64,000 bases of DNA from NCBI RefSeq assembly GCF_004116955.1, contig NZ_CP026362.1, positions 4,066,001 to 4,130,000 of the forward strand, written 5' to 3'. Within the stretch, counting starts at the first letter, position 1, and every line of letters begins with the position of its first letter. The position numbers were made by a program, and so were the translations under genes. The DNA comes from Bacillus vallismortis (GTDB taxonomy: Bacteria; Bacillota; Bacilli; Bacillales; Bacillaceae). Shown here in pieces: positions 1-7,529 of the stretch. The notes beneath the pieces are model-generated. The model saw only the letters and a list, made by a program, of their open reading frames with translations, was not told where the DNA came from and did no database searches.

Positions 1-117
1 CTCTTCCTTTCTAAATCGGTTTTATCGATTGAATTCATCGAAATAATCATCTGTATTGATTGATGAATCCATTATATGATGAAGAAAATCATTCGTAAAC
101 AAAGGAGCAGATGCATC
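1..117. other. Intergenic region upstream of ywqN
   Basis: Non-coding A+T-rich lead-in to ywqN. The only clear signal is a ribosome binding site, AAAGGAG at about 102-107, placed for the start codon at 118. Any gene further left is cut off by the window edge. Confidence 0.5.
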
Positions 118-663
118 ATGAAAATTGCGGTTATTAACGGCGGAACTCGGCCTGGCGGGAATACGGATATTCTTGTGGAGAAAATTGTTCAAGGATTCGA
201 CGCGGAACACATTTATTTGCGTCAATATCATATTCTTCCAATGGAAGATTTGCGGCATGCTGAAGGCAACTTCTGCCCGGTTCAAGATGACTACGATTCA
301 ATCATTGAGCGGGCATTGCCATGCGATATTCTTATATTCGCTACCCCCATTTATTGGTTCGGTATGTCAGGAACGTTAAAGCTATTTATTGATCGCTGGT
401 CTCAGACATTGAGAGATCCCCGATTTCCTGATTTTCAACAACAAATGTCGATGAAGCAGGCATATGTGGCGGCAGTGGGCGGAGACAGCCCTAAAATAAA
501 GGGGCTACCGTTGATTCAGCAATTTGCGCATATTTTTGCATTCATGGGGATGCCTTTTAAAGGCTATATATTGGGAGAAGGCAATCGTCCCGGCGATCTT
601 CTTCATGATCATCAGGCGCTGTCCGCTGCGAGCCGATTATTGAAAAGAAATGATACGATATGA
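118..663 (+). CDS. ywqN: NAD(P)H-dependent FMN reductase family protein YwqN
   Basis: Flavodoxin-like fold protein of 181 residues. The N-terminus (MKIAVINGGTRPGGNTD) is the phosphate-binding loop of the NADPH-dependent FMN reductase family, and the segment around residues 75-85 (ATPIYWFGMSG) is the typical flavin-contact strand. Such enzymes reduce FMN or quinones with NAD(P)H in the cytosol; the physiological substrate is unknown. The start at 118 is preferred over an upstream in-frame ATG at 76 because AAAGGAG lies about 10 bases before it and the resulting length fits the family. It overlaps ywqO by ATGA, so the two are co-transcribed. Confidence 0.9.
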   Translation: MKIAVINGGTRPGGNTDILVEKIVQGFDAEHIYLRQYHILPMEDLRHAEGNFCPVQDDYDSIIERALPCDILIFATPIYWFGMSGTLKLFIDRWSQTLRDPRFPDFQQQMSMKQAYVAAVGGDSPKIKGLPLIQQFAHIFAFMGMPFKGYILGEGNRPGDLLHDHQALSAASRLLKRNDTI

Positions 664-884
664 AGTTTCTGTTATCAATCATTGCTGGCATGCTGATGCT
701 GGCATTCTTTTTCATTTGGATAGCGCCGCCTGCTGATTGGGTTCAAATTGAAACTACTAATTCGTATCAGACTAAGAAATCTGTGAGGATGGCAGGGGCT
801 ACGCTGCAAATCAAGCACATCAAGAAGAATGATGCAGGCGAAGAAACAGTTATCATATCGTACGGTATTTCGGGACCAAAATAA
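660..884 (+). CDS. ywqO: Small membrane-anchored hypothetical protein YwqO
   Basis: A 74-residue protein with one N-terminal hydrophobic segment (about residues 3-22) followed by a short polar, probably external tail. It could be a signal anchor or signal peptide protein. The start overlaps the ywqN stop codon (ATGA), which indicates translational coupling. No function can be assigned from sequence. A terminator follows directly. Confidence 0.75.
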   Translation: MKFLLSIIAGMLMLAFFFIWIAPPADWVQIETTNSYQTKKSVRMAGATLQIKHIKKNDAGEETVIISYGISGPK

Positions 885-909
885 AAAAGCACCTGTTTCG
901 GGTGCTTTT
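885..909. terminator. Bidirectional terminator between ywqO and ywrA
   Basis: GCACC/GGTGC stem extended by flanking A/T pairs, with T-runs on both strands. It serves ywqO from the left and ywrA from the right. Confidence 0.85.
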
Positions 910-911
910 CT

Positions 912-1448
912 TTACAAATGAGGGATCACAAGGCCGCCATACAAAAATGCCGCGATAATCAGAAATGCGGGATGCATCTTGAATTTGGTCATGGCAAGGA
1001 GGGAAATCCCTGCAATCACTCCCGATTGGATCCAGCCGATAGCTTGAATGCCATCAGCGCCGATTTGCCAAGTAAGAATGAGCATCATGACCGCGATGAC
1101 AGGCTGGACGGATAGCGTCATGCCCTTGATGATGGGCGATTGGCGGAAGCGCTGAATGATGCGCAGCAGGACGATCAATGCGAGCGCCGACGGTACGACG
1201 GTTGCGATCAGGGCAACCAGAAAGCCGGGCCATCCGCCGGCGCTGTACCCGACATAGGCGGCGATTTTGGTTGCGATCGGGCCCGGCAATGCGTTCGCAA
1301 GCGCGAGCATATTAGAGAATTGCTCGTTAGAGAGCCAGCTGTATCTGTTGACAACTTCTTCAAACATCAGCGGGATAGACGCGGGTCCGCCTCCGTATCC
1401 GAGCAGGTTTGCGATTAAAAACGCCATAAATAAATAAATCATGGTCAT
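912..1448 (-). CDS. ywrA: Chromate transporter subunit YwrA (ChrA half)
   Basis: A 178-residue membrane protein of the short-chain CHR family, in which two half-size proteins together form the chromate exporter. It carries the family signature near the N-terminus (GYGGGPASIPLMFEEV, about residues 17-32) and the NALPGPIATK motif at about residues 52-61, followed by hydrophobic helices. Its start overlaps the ywrB stop by four bases, so the halves are translationally coupled. Role: chromate efflux at the cytoplasmic membrane (family knowledge). Confidence 0.92.
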   Translation of the reverse strand: MTMIYLFMAFLIANLLGYGGGPASIPLMFEEVVNRYSWLSNEQFSNMLALANALPGPIATKIAAYVGYSAGGWPGFLVALIATVVPSALALIVLLRIIQRFRQSPIIKGMTLSVQPVIAVMMLILTWQIGADGIQAIGWIQSGVIAGISLLAMTKFKMHPAFLIIAAFLYGGLVIPHL

Positions 1449-2038
1449 GAGGCTGACATTCCTTTATCTTTTGAATGTTTATTTGTCATTTTGTCTTTCA
1501 ATTTAAAATGAAACGCTCCGTACGCTAAGAAAATGATAATGACAAGTCCGGGATTGATCTGTAGCGTTTGCAGGCCGATAAAAGCGATAATGAAAAATAG
1601 GATACCGGTGACCCAGCCGAAACCTTTAAGCGCTTTTTGGCCAAACTCGTACGCCATAATGCCAAGCATTACTGCAATCACTGGTGTTACGGCACCTATC
1701 ATGCCAGCAACAACGGCTGAATGGCTTAAGACATTTACAGCTGCAAACAGGCCCACCATCGCAAGACATGTAGGCAGAATGTGGGCGAGTGTCGCCACGA
1801 TTGCACCTAACGTGCCTTTCAGCTTGAAGCCAAGATACGCAGCCATTTTTGTGGCAATCGGTCCGGGAAGCGCATTCGCAATCGCTAATATTTCTCCGAA
1901 TTCGTCATCATCAATCCATTTATATTTATTGACCGCTTCATGGCGGATCAGCGGAATCACAGAAGGTCCGCCGCCGAACCCTAAAATTCCGGTGCGTACC
2001 ATTGCGGCCGTCATATCCCGATAAGGATGGTTTTTCAT
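1445..2038 (-). CDS. ywrB: Chromate transporter subunit YwrB (ChrA half)
   Basis: A 197-residue membrane protein, the partner half of YwrA. It shows the same signatures (GFGGGPSVIPLIRHEAV, NALPGPIATKMAAYLGF) but is only moderately similar to YwrA elsewhere, as expected for antiparallel CHR pairs. The start at 2038 (MKNHPYRD) follows a good GGAGAGAAACG ribosome site; an in-frame extension to 2104 would run into ywrC. The order ywrC-ywrB-ywrA on one strand suggests an operon controlled by YwrC. Confidence 0.92.
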   Translation of the reverse strand: MKNHPYRDMTAAMVRTGILGFGGGPSVIPLIRHEAVNKYKWIDDDEFGEILAIANALPGPIATKMAAYLGFKLKGTLGAIVATLAHILPTCLAMVGLFAAVNVLSHSAVVAGMIGAVTPVIAVMLGIMAYEFGQKALKGFGWVTGILFFIIAFIGLQTLQINPGLVIIIFLAYGAFHFKLKDKMTNKHSKDKGMSAS

Positions 2039-2052
2039 TCGTTTCTCTCCTT

Positions 2053-2529
2053 TTACAGCTTCATTCCCATGCGGCTTTTGTATCGTTTGATCAGCATCTG
2101 GCAATCAACGCTGACGACGCCTCGCAGCGGATACAGCCGTTTTGTTAAAAACTCTTCCATTTCTTGATCGTTGGCAAAGATCCCGTGCATATGCAGCTTG
2201 CTCGGTCCTGTCATGTGATAAAGGCTGGTGACCGCGGGCTCTTCCTCAAGCTTGAGAGCGACCTCTTCTAAAAACTGCGGCTCGACCTCGACATTGAAAA
2301 ACACGGATACATGGTTGCCGATTTTAGCAGGGTTAATGACAGCGGTGAATTTTTCAATAACACCGGCTTCGATTAACTGGTTGATGCGAGACTGTACGGC
2401 GACTCGTGATAAATCAACTCTTTTGCCAAGATCCGTATAAGATATCCTGCCTTCCTCGTGCAAAATGGTGAGAATTTGTTTGTCGATCTCATCAAGAACA
2501 AGGTTGGGGATTTGATATTCATGACTCAA
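2053..2529 (-). CDS. ywrC: Lrp/AsnC-family transcriptional regulator YwrC
   Basis: A 158-residue regulator of the feast/famine (Lrp/AsnC) family: N-terminal winged helix-turn-helix ([27 protein letters not shown] region) and a C-terminal RAM-type ligand/oligomerisation domain. The TTG start at 2529 is chosen because AGGTGG lies five bases upstream; an in-frame ATG at 2565 has no Shine-Dalgarno sequence but cannot be excluded. It lies directly upstream of ywrBA and is inferred to control them and itself. An inverted repeat upstream at 2582-2619 is a candidate operator. Confidence 0.85.
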   Translation of the reverse strand: MSHEYQIPNLVLDEIDKQILTILHEEGRISYTDLGKRVDLSRVAVQSRINQLIEAGVIEKFTAVINPAKIGNHVSVFFNVEVEPQFLEEVALKLEEEPAVTSLYHMTGPSKLHMHGIFANDQEMEEFLTKRLYPLRGVVSVDCQMLIKRYKSRMGMKL

Positions 2530-2581
2530 TTGCTCCACCTGCTTTCGTTGCCTTTTAGCCTTCATTTTATCACAAAAATTA

Positions 2582-2619
2582 CGTTTTGAATGAAAATTTT
2601 TTCGTTTGTTTTCAAAACG
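2582..2619. promoter_or_regulatory. Inverted repeat in the ywrC-ywrD divergent region
   Basis: Perfect 9-base inverted repeat, CGTTTTGAA and TTCAAAACG, separated by about 20 A+T-rich bases, in the region between divergent ywrC and ywrD. Position and symmetry suggest an operator for YwrC. Binding itself is inference. Confidence 0.45.
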
Positions 2620-2742
2620 AATAAAAAATTGCCTTTTTGTTTTCGAAAAGGAAAAAATTCGTCAGTTTTTCTGCCGGATTTGTAGATGTGGAATATCAGG
2701 CTCTCTATACTGAAGAAAATTTCTTCAAAAAGGGGACTTGTG

Positions 2743-4320
2743 ATGAACAAATCTGTCATCGGTACAAAGCAAATGGTCGTCAGCCCGCATTATCTTGCTT
2801 CTCAAGCTGGAAACCGCATTTTGGATAAGGGAGGAAATGCGTTTGATGCCGCTGTTGCTGTGAGTGCTTGTCTGGCAGTTGTGTACCCGCATATGACAGG
2901 GCTTGGCGGGGATTCCTTTTGGCTGGCCTTTCATCAGAGAACAAAGAAGGTGAGAGTTTACAATGGAAGCGGCCGTTCGGGAAAAAATGTGACGAGAGCT
3001 GTATATAAAGGGAAAAAGGCGATCCCGCTGCGGGGAATTCACAGTGCCATTACAGTGCCGGGGATGGTTGATAGCTGGGATGCGGTACTGAAGGAGTACG
3101 GACGTATGTCGCTTGCGGAGGTGCTGGAGCCTGCACACGGCTATGCCCAACATGGTTTTCCAGTATCAGCTGATCAGTGCCGTCACACAGAAACAAATCT
3201 TGAACTGCTGGCCTCCACGCCTTATACGGCCGACATCTTCACAAGAAGCGGCAGAGCGCCTGTCCCGGGAGAGCGGTTTGTGCAAAAAGAACTTGCAGAC
3301 AGTTTGAACATGATTGCTGAAAAAGGAAGAAGCGCGTTTTATGAAGGAGACATCGCTCAGCGAATGGTCTCGTATTTACAGCATAATGGCAGCTGCATGT
3401 CACTCGATGATTTTAAAGCGCACCAAGGCGAGTGGGCTGAGCCTGTATCAAGTGATTACAGAGGGTACAGGGTGTATCAGGCACCGCCGAACTCGCAGGG
3501 ATTCACCGGTTTACTGACGTTGAACATTTTGGAAAACTATGATTTCCGTCACATTGAGCACGGCTCTTTTGAGTATTATCATGTGCTTGTGGAGGCGTTG
3601 AAAAAGAGCTTTATAGATCGGAATGCCGTCCTGACTGATCCGGCGTTTGCTGACATCCCGCTTGAAAGGCTTTTGGACAAAATATATGCGAAACAATTGG
3701 CGGAAGAAATCGGTTATCTGGCGGAACCGGCGAAAAGCAGGCCGGTTGGAAGCGACACGGCATATGCGGCCGTCATCGATGCGGATGGCAACGCAGTGTC
3801 ATTCATTCAAAGCTTGTACTTTGAATTTGGCTCGGCAGTCACTGCTGGCGATACAGGCATATTACTGCAAAACCGAGGGTCATTTTTCTCATTGGATCCA
3901 AATCACGCCAATACGCTTGAACCGAGAAAGCGCAGCTTCCATACACTGATGCCGGCTATGGCCTGCAAAGACGGAAAACCGAAAATCCTGTACGGCACAC
4001 AAGGCGGCGAGGGCCAGCCGCAAACCCAGACAGCCATCATTACAAGAATGCTGGACTACGGAATGCATCCGCAGCAGGCAATCAGTGAAGCGCGCTGGGT
4101 ATGGGGCAGAACGTGGGGAGAGGAATATGAAGGTCTTAGAGTCGAGAGCAGGTTCACAAAGGATACCATTGAAAGGCTGAAAGACAGGGGACATCTCGTG
4201 GAGGTTGTCGGTGACTATGATCCATTGATGGGACACGCTGCGGCGATCATAGTGGATGAGGAAGGCTTCCTCCAAGGCGGAGCCGACCCGCGGGGAGACG
4301 GAGCGGCTGTGGGGGTTTGA
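2743..4320 (+). CDS. ywrD: Gamma-glutamyltransferase family protein YwrD
   Basis: A 525-residue member of the GGT (Ntn-hydrolase) family, which is made as a precursor and self-cleaves before a Thr nucleophile. Here the expected site is DTAYAAVID, with Thr at residue 339; canonical enzymes have TTH at this place, so the second Thr and His are replaced by Ala and Tyr. The substrate-loop motif GGEGQPQTQ and the N-terminal GGNAFDAAVA motif are present. No signal peptide is visible, unlike secreted Ggt, so it is probably cytosolic. The start at 2743 follows AAAGGGGAC; the upstream extension to 2686 lacks a ribosome site. It is convergent with ywrE, with only four bases between them. Confidence 0.9.
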   Translation: MNKSVIGTKQMVVSPHYLASQAGNRILDKGGNAFDAAVAVSACLAVVYPHMTGLGGDSFWLAFHQRTKKVRVYNGSGRSGKNVTRAVYKGKKAIPLRGIHSAITVPGMVDSWDAVLKEYGRMSLAEVLEPAHGYAQHGFPVSADQCRHTETNLELLASTPYTADIFTRSGRAPVPGERFVQKELADSLNMIAEKGRSAFYEGDIAQRMVSYLQHNGSCMSLDDFKAHQGEWAEPVSSDYRGYRVYQAPPNSQGFTGLLTLNILENYDFRHIEHGSFEYYHVLVEALKKSFIDRNAVLTDPAFADIPLERLLDKIYAKQLAEEIGYLAEPAKSRPVGSDTAYAAVIDADGNAVSFIQSLYFEFGSAVTAGDTGILLQNRGSFFSLDPNHANTLEPRKRSFHTLMPAMACKDGKPKILYGTQGGEGQPQTQTAIITRMLDYGMHPQQAISEARWVWGRTWGEEYEGLRVESRFTKDTIERLKDRGHLVEVVGDYDPLMGHAAAIIVDEEGFLQGGADPRGDGAAVGV

Positions 4321-4324
4321 GGTG

Positions 4325-4675
4325 CTAGATGAAAATACAAATACAAATATAAATGAAAATGATGAGAGATAAAAAAGTACTAAATAAGTAGTGTACGTAT
4401 TGTTTTTCTTCACGCTCATATTTCCATTCCATAAATGTACGGAAACCATTTATCACGAATAGAAAGAAAACAAGCATCATCTCTGGCGGAAAGCGTAATA
4501 AAGAAAAACCTAATAAAATGAGCAAAATGACTTCCAGCAGTCCTTATGTGCTATTCACAGGTTTATACCACCAAGACGGTTTAGAGATGCCTAGTTTTTT
4601 TCGGGCATAGACATAAAAAACAGTATTGATAAAAACCGCGACCAGTATCACAATCAAAAAATGAGTGCCTGACAT
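4325..4675 (-). pseudogene. ywrE: ywrE, interrupted by an in-frame TAA stop
   Basis: A small membrane protein gene starting at 4675 after a strong AGGAGGG site. The first 43 codons (MSGTHFLIVILVAVF..., one hydrophobic segment) end at TAA, positions 4546-4544. The same frame then continues open without any shift for 72 more codons to TAG at 4325, encoding a second hydrophobic stretch (ILLGFSLLRFPPE) and a charged loop. One base change (for example CAA or AAA to TAA) explains the break, and about 116 residues would result without it. The 3' end is an ATAC/AAAT-rich low-complexity tail (ICICIFI). A sequencing error, or translation restarting near TTG at 4525, are alternatives. Function unknown. 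Confidence 0.75.
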
Positions 4676-4731
4676 ATAAATCCCTCCTAATCTATCTGTA
4701 TATACGGCGTAAAGAGGAAAAACGTTTCATA

Positions 4732-4764
4732 AAAGAACACCCGATGTTCACCGGGTGTTCTTTT
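4732..4764. terminator. Terminator downstream of ywrF
   Basis: Nine-pair stem GAACACCCG/CGGGTGTTC flanked by A/T runs. It ends ywrF transcription on the minus strand and separates it from ywrE. Confidence 0.85.
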
Positions 4765-4831
4765 TATAGGCAACACTTTATGATCTCAAGGTCTTTTTGA
4801 CTAGTTTCTTCTATTTAAATAGTCCTTTTGT

Positions 4832-5449
4832 TCAGCTGGGGCGAATGAGCGTAAATTCTTCGCCGAGCTTCGCATAGTGGTTGCCTGCTAATCTTGAGGC
4901 GGGTTTTAATTCGTCAGTCAAAACATATCCTTTTTTTGCATCATACACCTTTTCATCGAGGTGGAAACAGACGACTCTGCCGATGAGCAGATCCGCTGTG
5001 GTGACGCCTTGGTCATTGTCGAACGTCATATGCCGCTCTAGTGTGCATTCAAAGCGAATGCGGGCTTCCTTAATGCCGGGAACCGAAACAGCTTTGCTTT
5101 CGACGGAGTGAAGCGAGGTGCATGTGAGTTCGCTTTCGTCCGGCCCTAAGCTTGCCGCCGTTTCATTGATGTCTTCAATGATGGCTTCATCACTGACATG
5201 AACGACAAATTCTCCGTTCTCCACCGCGTTTCGAGCTGTATCTTTTTGGCGTCCTCCCGCCCGGTTAACAGAAATGCTGAGAAGCGGAGGATCTGAGCTG
5301 ACAACGTTATAAAAACTAAAAGGCGCGGCATTTACCGCTCCGCTTGAAGAAAGTGTGGTTACAAAGGCAATAGGGCGGGGGATGACGGCACCTGACAATA
5401 GCTTGTATGTGTCTTTGGCACTTAGCTGATCAGCTTGAAATATGTACAT
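4832..5449 (-). CDS. ywrF: Flavin reductase-like domain protein YwrF
   Basis: A 205-residue protein of the flavin reductase-like, FMN-binding split-barrel family. The N-terminal segment (YKLLSGAVIPRPIAFVTTLSSSG, spanning about residues 15-37) and the following NAAPFSFYNVVSSDPP region are the FMN-binding signature seen in reductase components and related enzymes. It probably binds FMN in the cytosol and reduces it with NAD(P)H, or uses it in an unknown oxidoreduction. It is a single gene closed by its own terminator. Confidence 0.88.
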   Translation of the reverse strand: MYIFQADQLSAKDTYKLLSGAVIPRPIAFVTTLSSSGAVNAAPFSFYNVVSSDPPLLSISVNRAGGRQKDTARNAVENGEFVVHVSDEAIIEDINETAASLGPDESELTCTSLHSVESKAVSVPGIKEARIRFECTLERHMTFDNDQGVTTADLLIGRVVCFHLDEKVYDAKKGYVLTDELKPASRLAGNHYAKLGEEFTLIRPS

Positions 5450-5540
5450 AGCAACAACCGTCCTTTATCGTTAGAATACCTTGATTATAACGGAATGGTC
5501 TCAAGGAAACCAAATGCTGGGTGGTTGCATATGTTATGTC

Positions 5541-5560
5541 ATGACATATATCTAATATAG
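5541..5560 (+). promoter_or_regulatory. Candidate SigK-type promoter for cotH
   Basis: CATATATCTA at 5545-5554 resembles the SigK -10 element. In B. subtilis the cotH promoter is reported to lie about 800 bases upstream of the coding region, beyond divergent cotG; this site is at that distance from 6399, allowing for the longer cotG here. The match is weak and rests mostly on position. Confidence 0.35.
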
Positions 5561-5617
5561 GGAAATGAAAAATAGGCTCCGTACGTCTGCCGGCAGCCTA
5601 TGGATTGATAAACATAT

Positions 5618-6253
5618 TTATTTGTATTTCTTTTTGACTACCCAGCAATTGCCATCTTTCCAGAACTCTTTTTTGCTGTGAAAATCATCGTCTTTTTTGT
5701 GGCGATAGTGGTGGTGCGGTTTTTTGTAGTGCTTTTTGTGAGATTTTTTATCTGGATAATATGGTTTGTTGTGTGACCGGTATGACTTTTTGCAGCTGCG
5801 GGATCTTCTCTTGTGAGAACAGTACGATTTTTTATGGCTGCGAGATCTCTTGTGAGAACAGTACGATTTTTTATGGCTGCGAGATCTCTTGTGAGAACAG
5901 TACGATTTTTTATGGCTACGAGATCTCTTGTGAGAGCAGTACGATTTTTTATGGCTGTGGGATCTCTTGTGAGAACAGTACGATTTTTTATGGCTGCGGG
6001 ATCTCTTGTGAGAACAGTACGATTTTTTATAGCTGCGGGATCTCTTGTGGGAGCAATACGATTTTTTATGGCTGCGAGATTTTTTGTGGGAGCAGTATGA
6101 TTTTTTATGGCTGCGAGATTTTTTGTGAGATCCGCACGACTTTTTATGGCTGCGTTTTTTTCCTTGAGGCTCCTGATATAAATAGTCTTTTAAACCTTCT
6201 TTTTTTGCGGATTTCACCGCTTCTTTGATGTCAGAATGGGAATAGTGGCCCAA
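5618..6253 (-). CDS. cotG: Spore coat protein CotG
   Basis: Outer spore coat protein of 211 residues, longer than the roughly 195 remembered for 168. The centre consists of 13-residue tandem repeats of the SHKKSRSHKKSYC type, very rich in Lys, Ser and His. The tail (EFWKDGNCWVVKKKYK) matches known CotG. The TTG start at 6253 lies eight bases after AAAGGAGG; the in-frame GTG at 6310 has no ribosome site. CotG is phosphorylated on repeat serines by CotH, encoded divergently. Repeat variation (KRSR, KRSH, RSY) lies mainly in the middle units. Confidence 0.93.
   Translation of the reverse strand: MGHYSHSDIKEAVKSAKKEGLKDYLYQEPQGKKRSHKKSCGSHKKSRSHKKSYCSHKKSRSHKKSYCSHKRSRSYKKSYCSHKRSRSHKKSYCSHKRSHSHKKSYCSHKRSRSHKKSYCSHKRSRSHKKSYCSHKRSRSHKKSYCSHKRRSRSCKKSYRSHNKPYYPDKKSHKKHYKKPHHHYRHKKDDDFHSKKEFWKDGNCWVVKKKYK
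5812..6160 (-). repeat. 39-bp tandem repeats inside cotG
   Basis: About nine near-identical 39-base units, each encoding 13 residues. On the plus strand they read as copies of CTTGTGAGAACAGTACGATT separated by A+T-rich sequence. They are coding repeats, and probably expand and contract by slippage or recombination. Confidence 0.9.
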
Positions 6254-6398
6254 TTTGAAATCCTCCTTTTTTGAAAATGATGTTAAGGATTTAAGATCCT
6301 TATTACCCACATAGTACGCAAGTGTTTAAAAAGTGTATAAGTGTTCCGCTGAGATCACACAAAAATAAAAAGCCTAAATAGATAAGGGGGGCGTATGG

Positions 6399-7490
6399 AT
6401 GAAGAATCAATCTCATTTACCGCTTTATCAGCTGTTTGTTCATCCAAAAGATTTGCGTGAATTAAAAAAGGATATATGGGACGATGAGCCGGTGCCGGCT
6501 GTCATGAAAATCAATCAAAAAAGGCTGGATATTGATATTGCTTATCGGGGATCACATATCAGGGACTTCAAAAAGAAGTCATACCATGTTTCTTTTTTTC
6601 AGCCGAAAACATTCCGCGGCGCACGGGAGATTCACTTGAATGCGGAGTATAAAGATCCTTCCATGATGAGAAACAAGTTGTCTTTGGATTTTTTCTCAGA
6701 GCTTGGGACGCTGGCACCGAAGGCAGAGTTTGTGTTTGTAAAGGTGAATGGGAAAAATGAAGGGGTTTATCTTGAACTTGAATCCGTTGACGAGTTTTAT
6801 TTAACGAAAAGGAGGCTGGCGGAAGGGGCAATTTTTTATGCGGTTGATGATGATGCTAATTTCTCTCTAATGAGCGATTTGGAAAGGGAAACGAAGACAT
6901 CGCTTGAGCTTGGATATGAAAAGAAGACAGGGACTGAGGAAGATGATTTTTATTTACAGAATATGATCTTTAACATAAATACTGTCCCTAAAGCTCAATT
7001 TAAATCAGAAGTGACAAAACATGTGGATATCGATAAGTATTTGCGCTGGCTCGCCGGCATTGTATTCACCTCAAACTATGACGGGTTTGTCCACAACTAC
7101 GCGTTGTATAGAAACAGCGAAACCGGATTATTTGAGGTGATTCCTTGGGATTATGATGCCACCTGGGGCAGGGATATCCATGGCGAGCGGATGGCTGCCG
7201 ATTACGTAAGAATTCAAGGATTTAATACACTAACCGCCCGGATTTTGGATGAACCCGATTTTCGGAGGTCTTACAAGCACCTGTTAGAAACAACGCTCCA
7301 CTCTCTTTTTACAATAGAATATATGAAACCGAAGATAATGGCGATGTATGAACGGATTAGGCCGTTTGTCCTGATGGACCCATATAAAAAGAATGACATT
7401 GAGCGTTTTGACCGTGAGCCAAATGTGATATGTGAATATATATTGAAAAGAGCTGACTATCTCAAAAGTGAGCTTGATGTGTTATCCTGA
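6399..7490 (+). CDS. cotH: Spore coat protein kinase CotH
   Basis: A 363-residue atypical kinase of the CotH family that phosphorylates coat proteins CotB and CotG in the mother cell. The catalytic Asp228 (NYDGFVHNYALYR) and the metal-binding Asp251 (PWDYDATWG) sit exactly where they are described for B. subtilis CotH, so the enzyme should be active. The start at 6399 follows AAGGGGGG. It diverges from cotG; cotB, its other substrate and its neighbour in 168, is not in this window. A terminator follows at 7499. Confidence 0.95.
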   Translation: MKNQSHLPLYQLFVHPKDLRELKKDIWDDEPVPAVMKINQKRLDIDIAYRGSHIRDFKKKSYHVSFFQPKTFRGAREIHLNAEYKDPSMMRNKLSLDFFSELGTLAPKAEFVFVKVNGKNEGVYLELESVDEFYLTKRRLAEGAIFYAVDDDANFSLMSDLERETKTSLELGYEKKTGTEEDDFYLQNMIFNINTVPKAQFKSEVTKHVDIDKYLRWLAGIVFTSNYDGFVHNYALYRNSETGLFEVIPWDYDATWGRDIHGERMAADYVRIQGFNTLTARILDEPDFRRSYKHLLETTLHSLFTIEYMKPKIMAMYERIRPFVLMDPYKKNDIERFDREPNVICEYILKRADYLKSELDVLS

Positions 7491-7498
7491 CGATAAAC

Positions 7499-7529
7499 AG
7501 GCGATCCGGAGAACGGGGCGCCTTTTTTT
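7499..7529 (+). terminator. cotH terminator
   Basis: GGCG-CCG/CGG-CGCC interrupted stem followed by seven T residues, immediately after cotH and abutting the convergent alsR stop codon. Confidence 0.75.

Noticed and set aside
3889..4449. 186-codon minus-strand open frame across the ywrD/ywrE junction
   Set aside because: Lies antisense to the conserved end of ywrD and in another frame from ywrE.
5812..6160. Regular repeats suggesting a CRISPR array
   Set aside because: The repeats are contiguous 39-base coding units without unique spacers, and no cas genes are present.
5761..6228. Open frames on the plus strand opposite cotG (155 and 95 residues)
   Set aside because: They are produced by the 39-bp cotG repeats read in other frames, with no ribosome site; the minus frame matches CotG.
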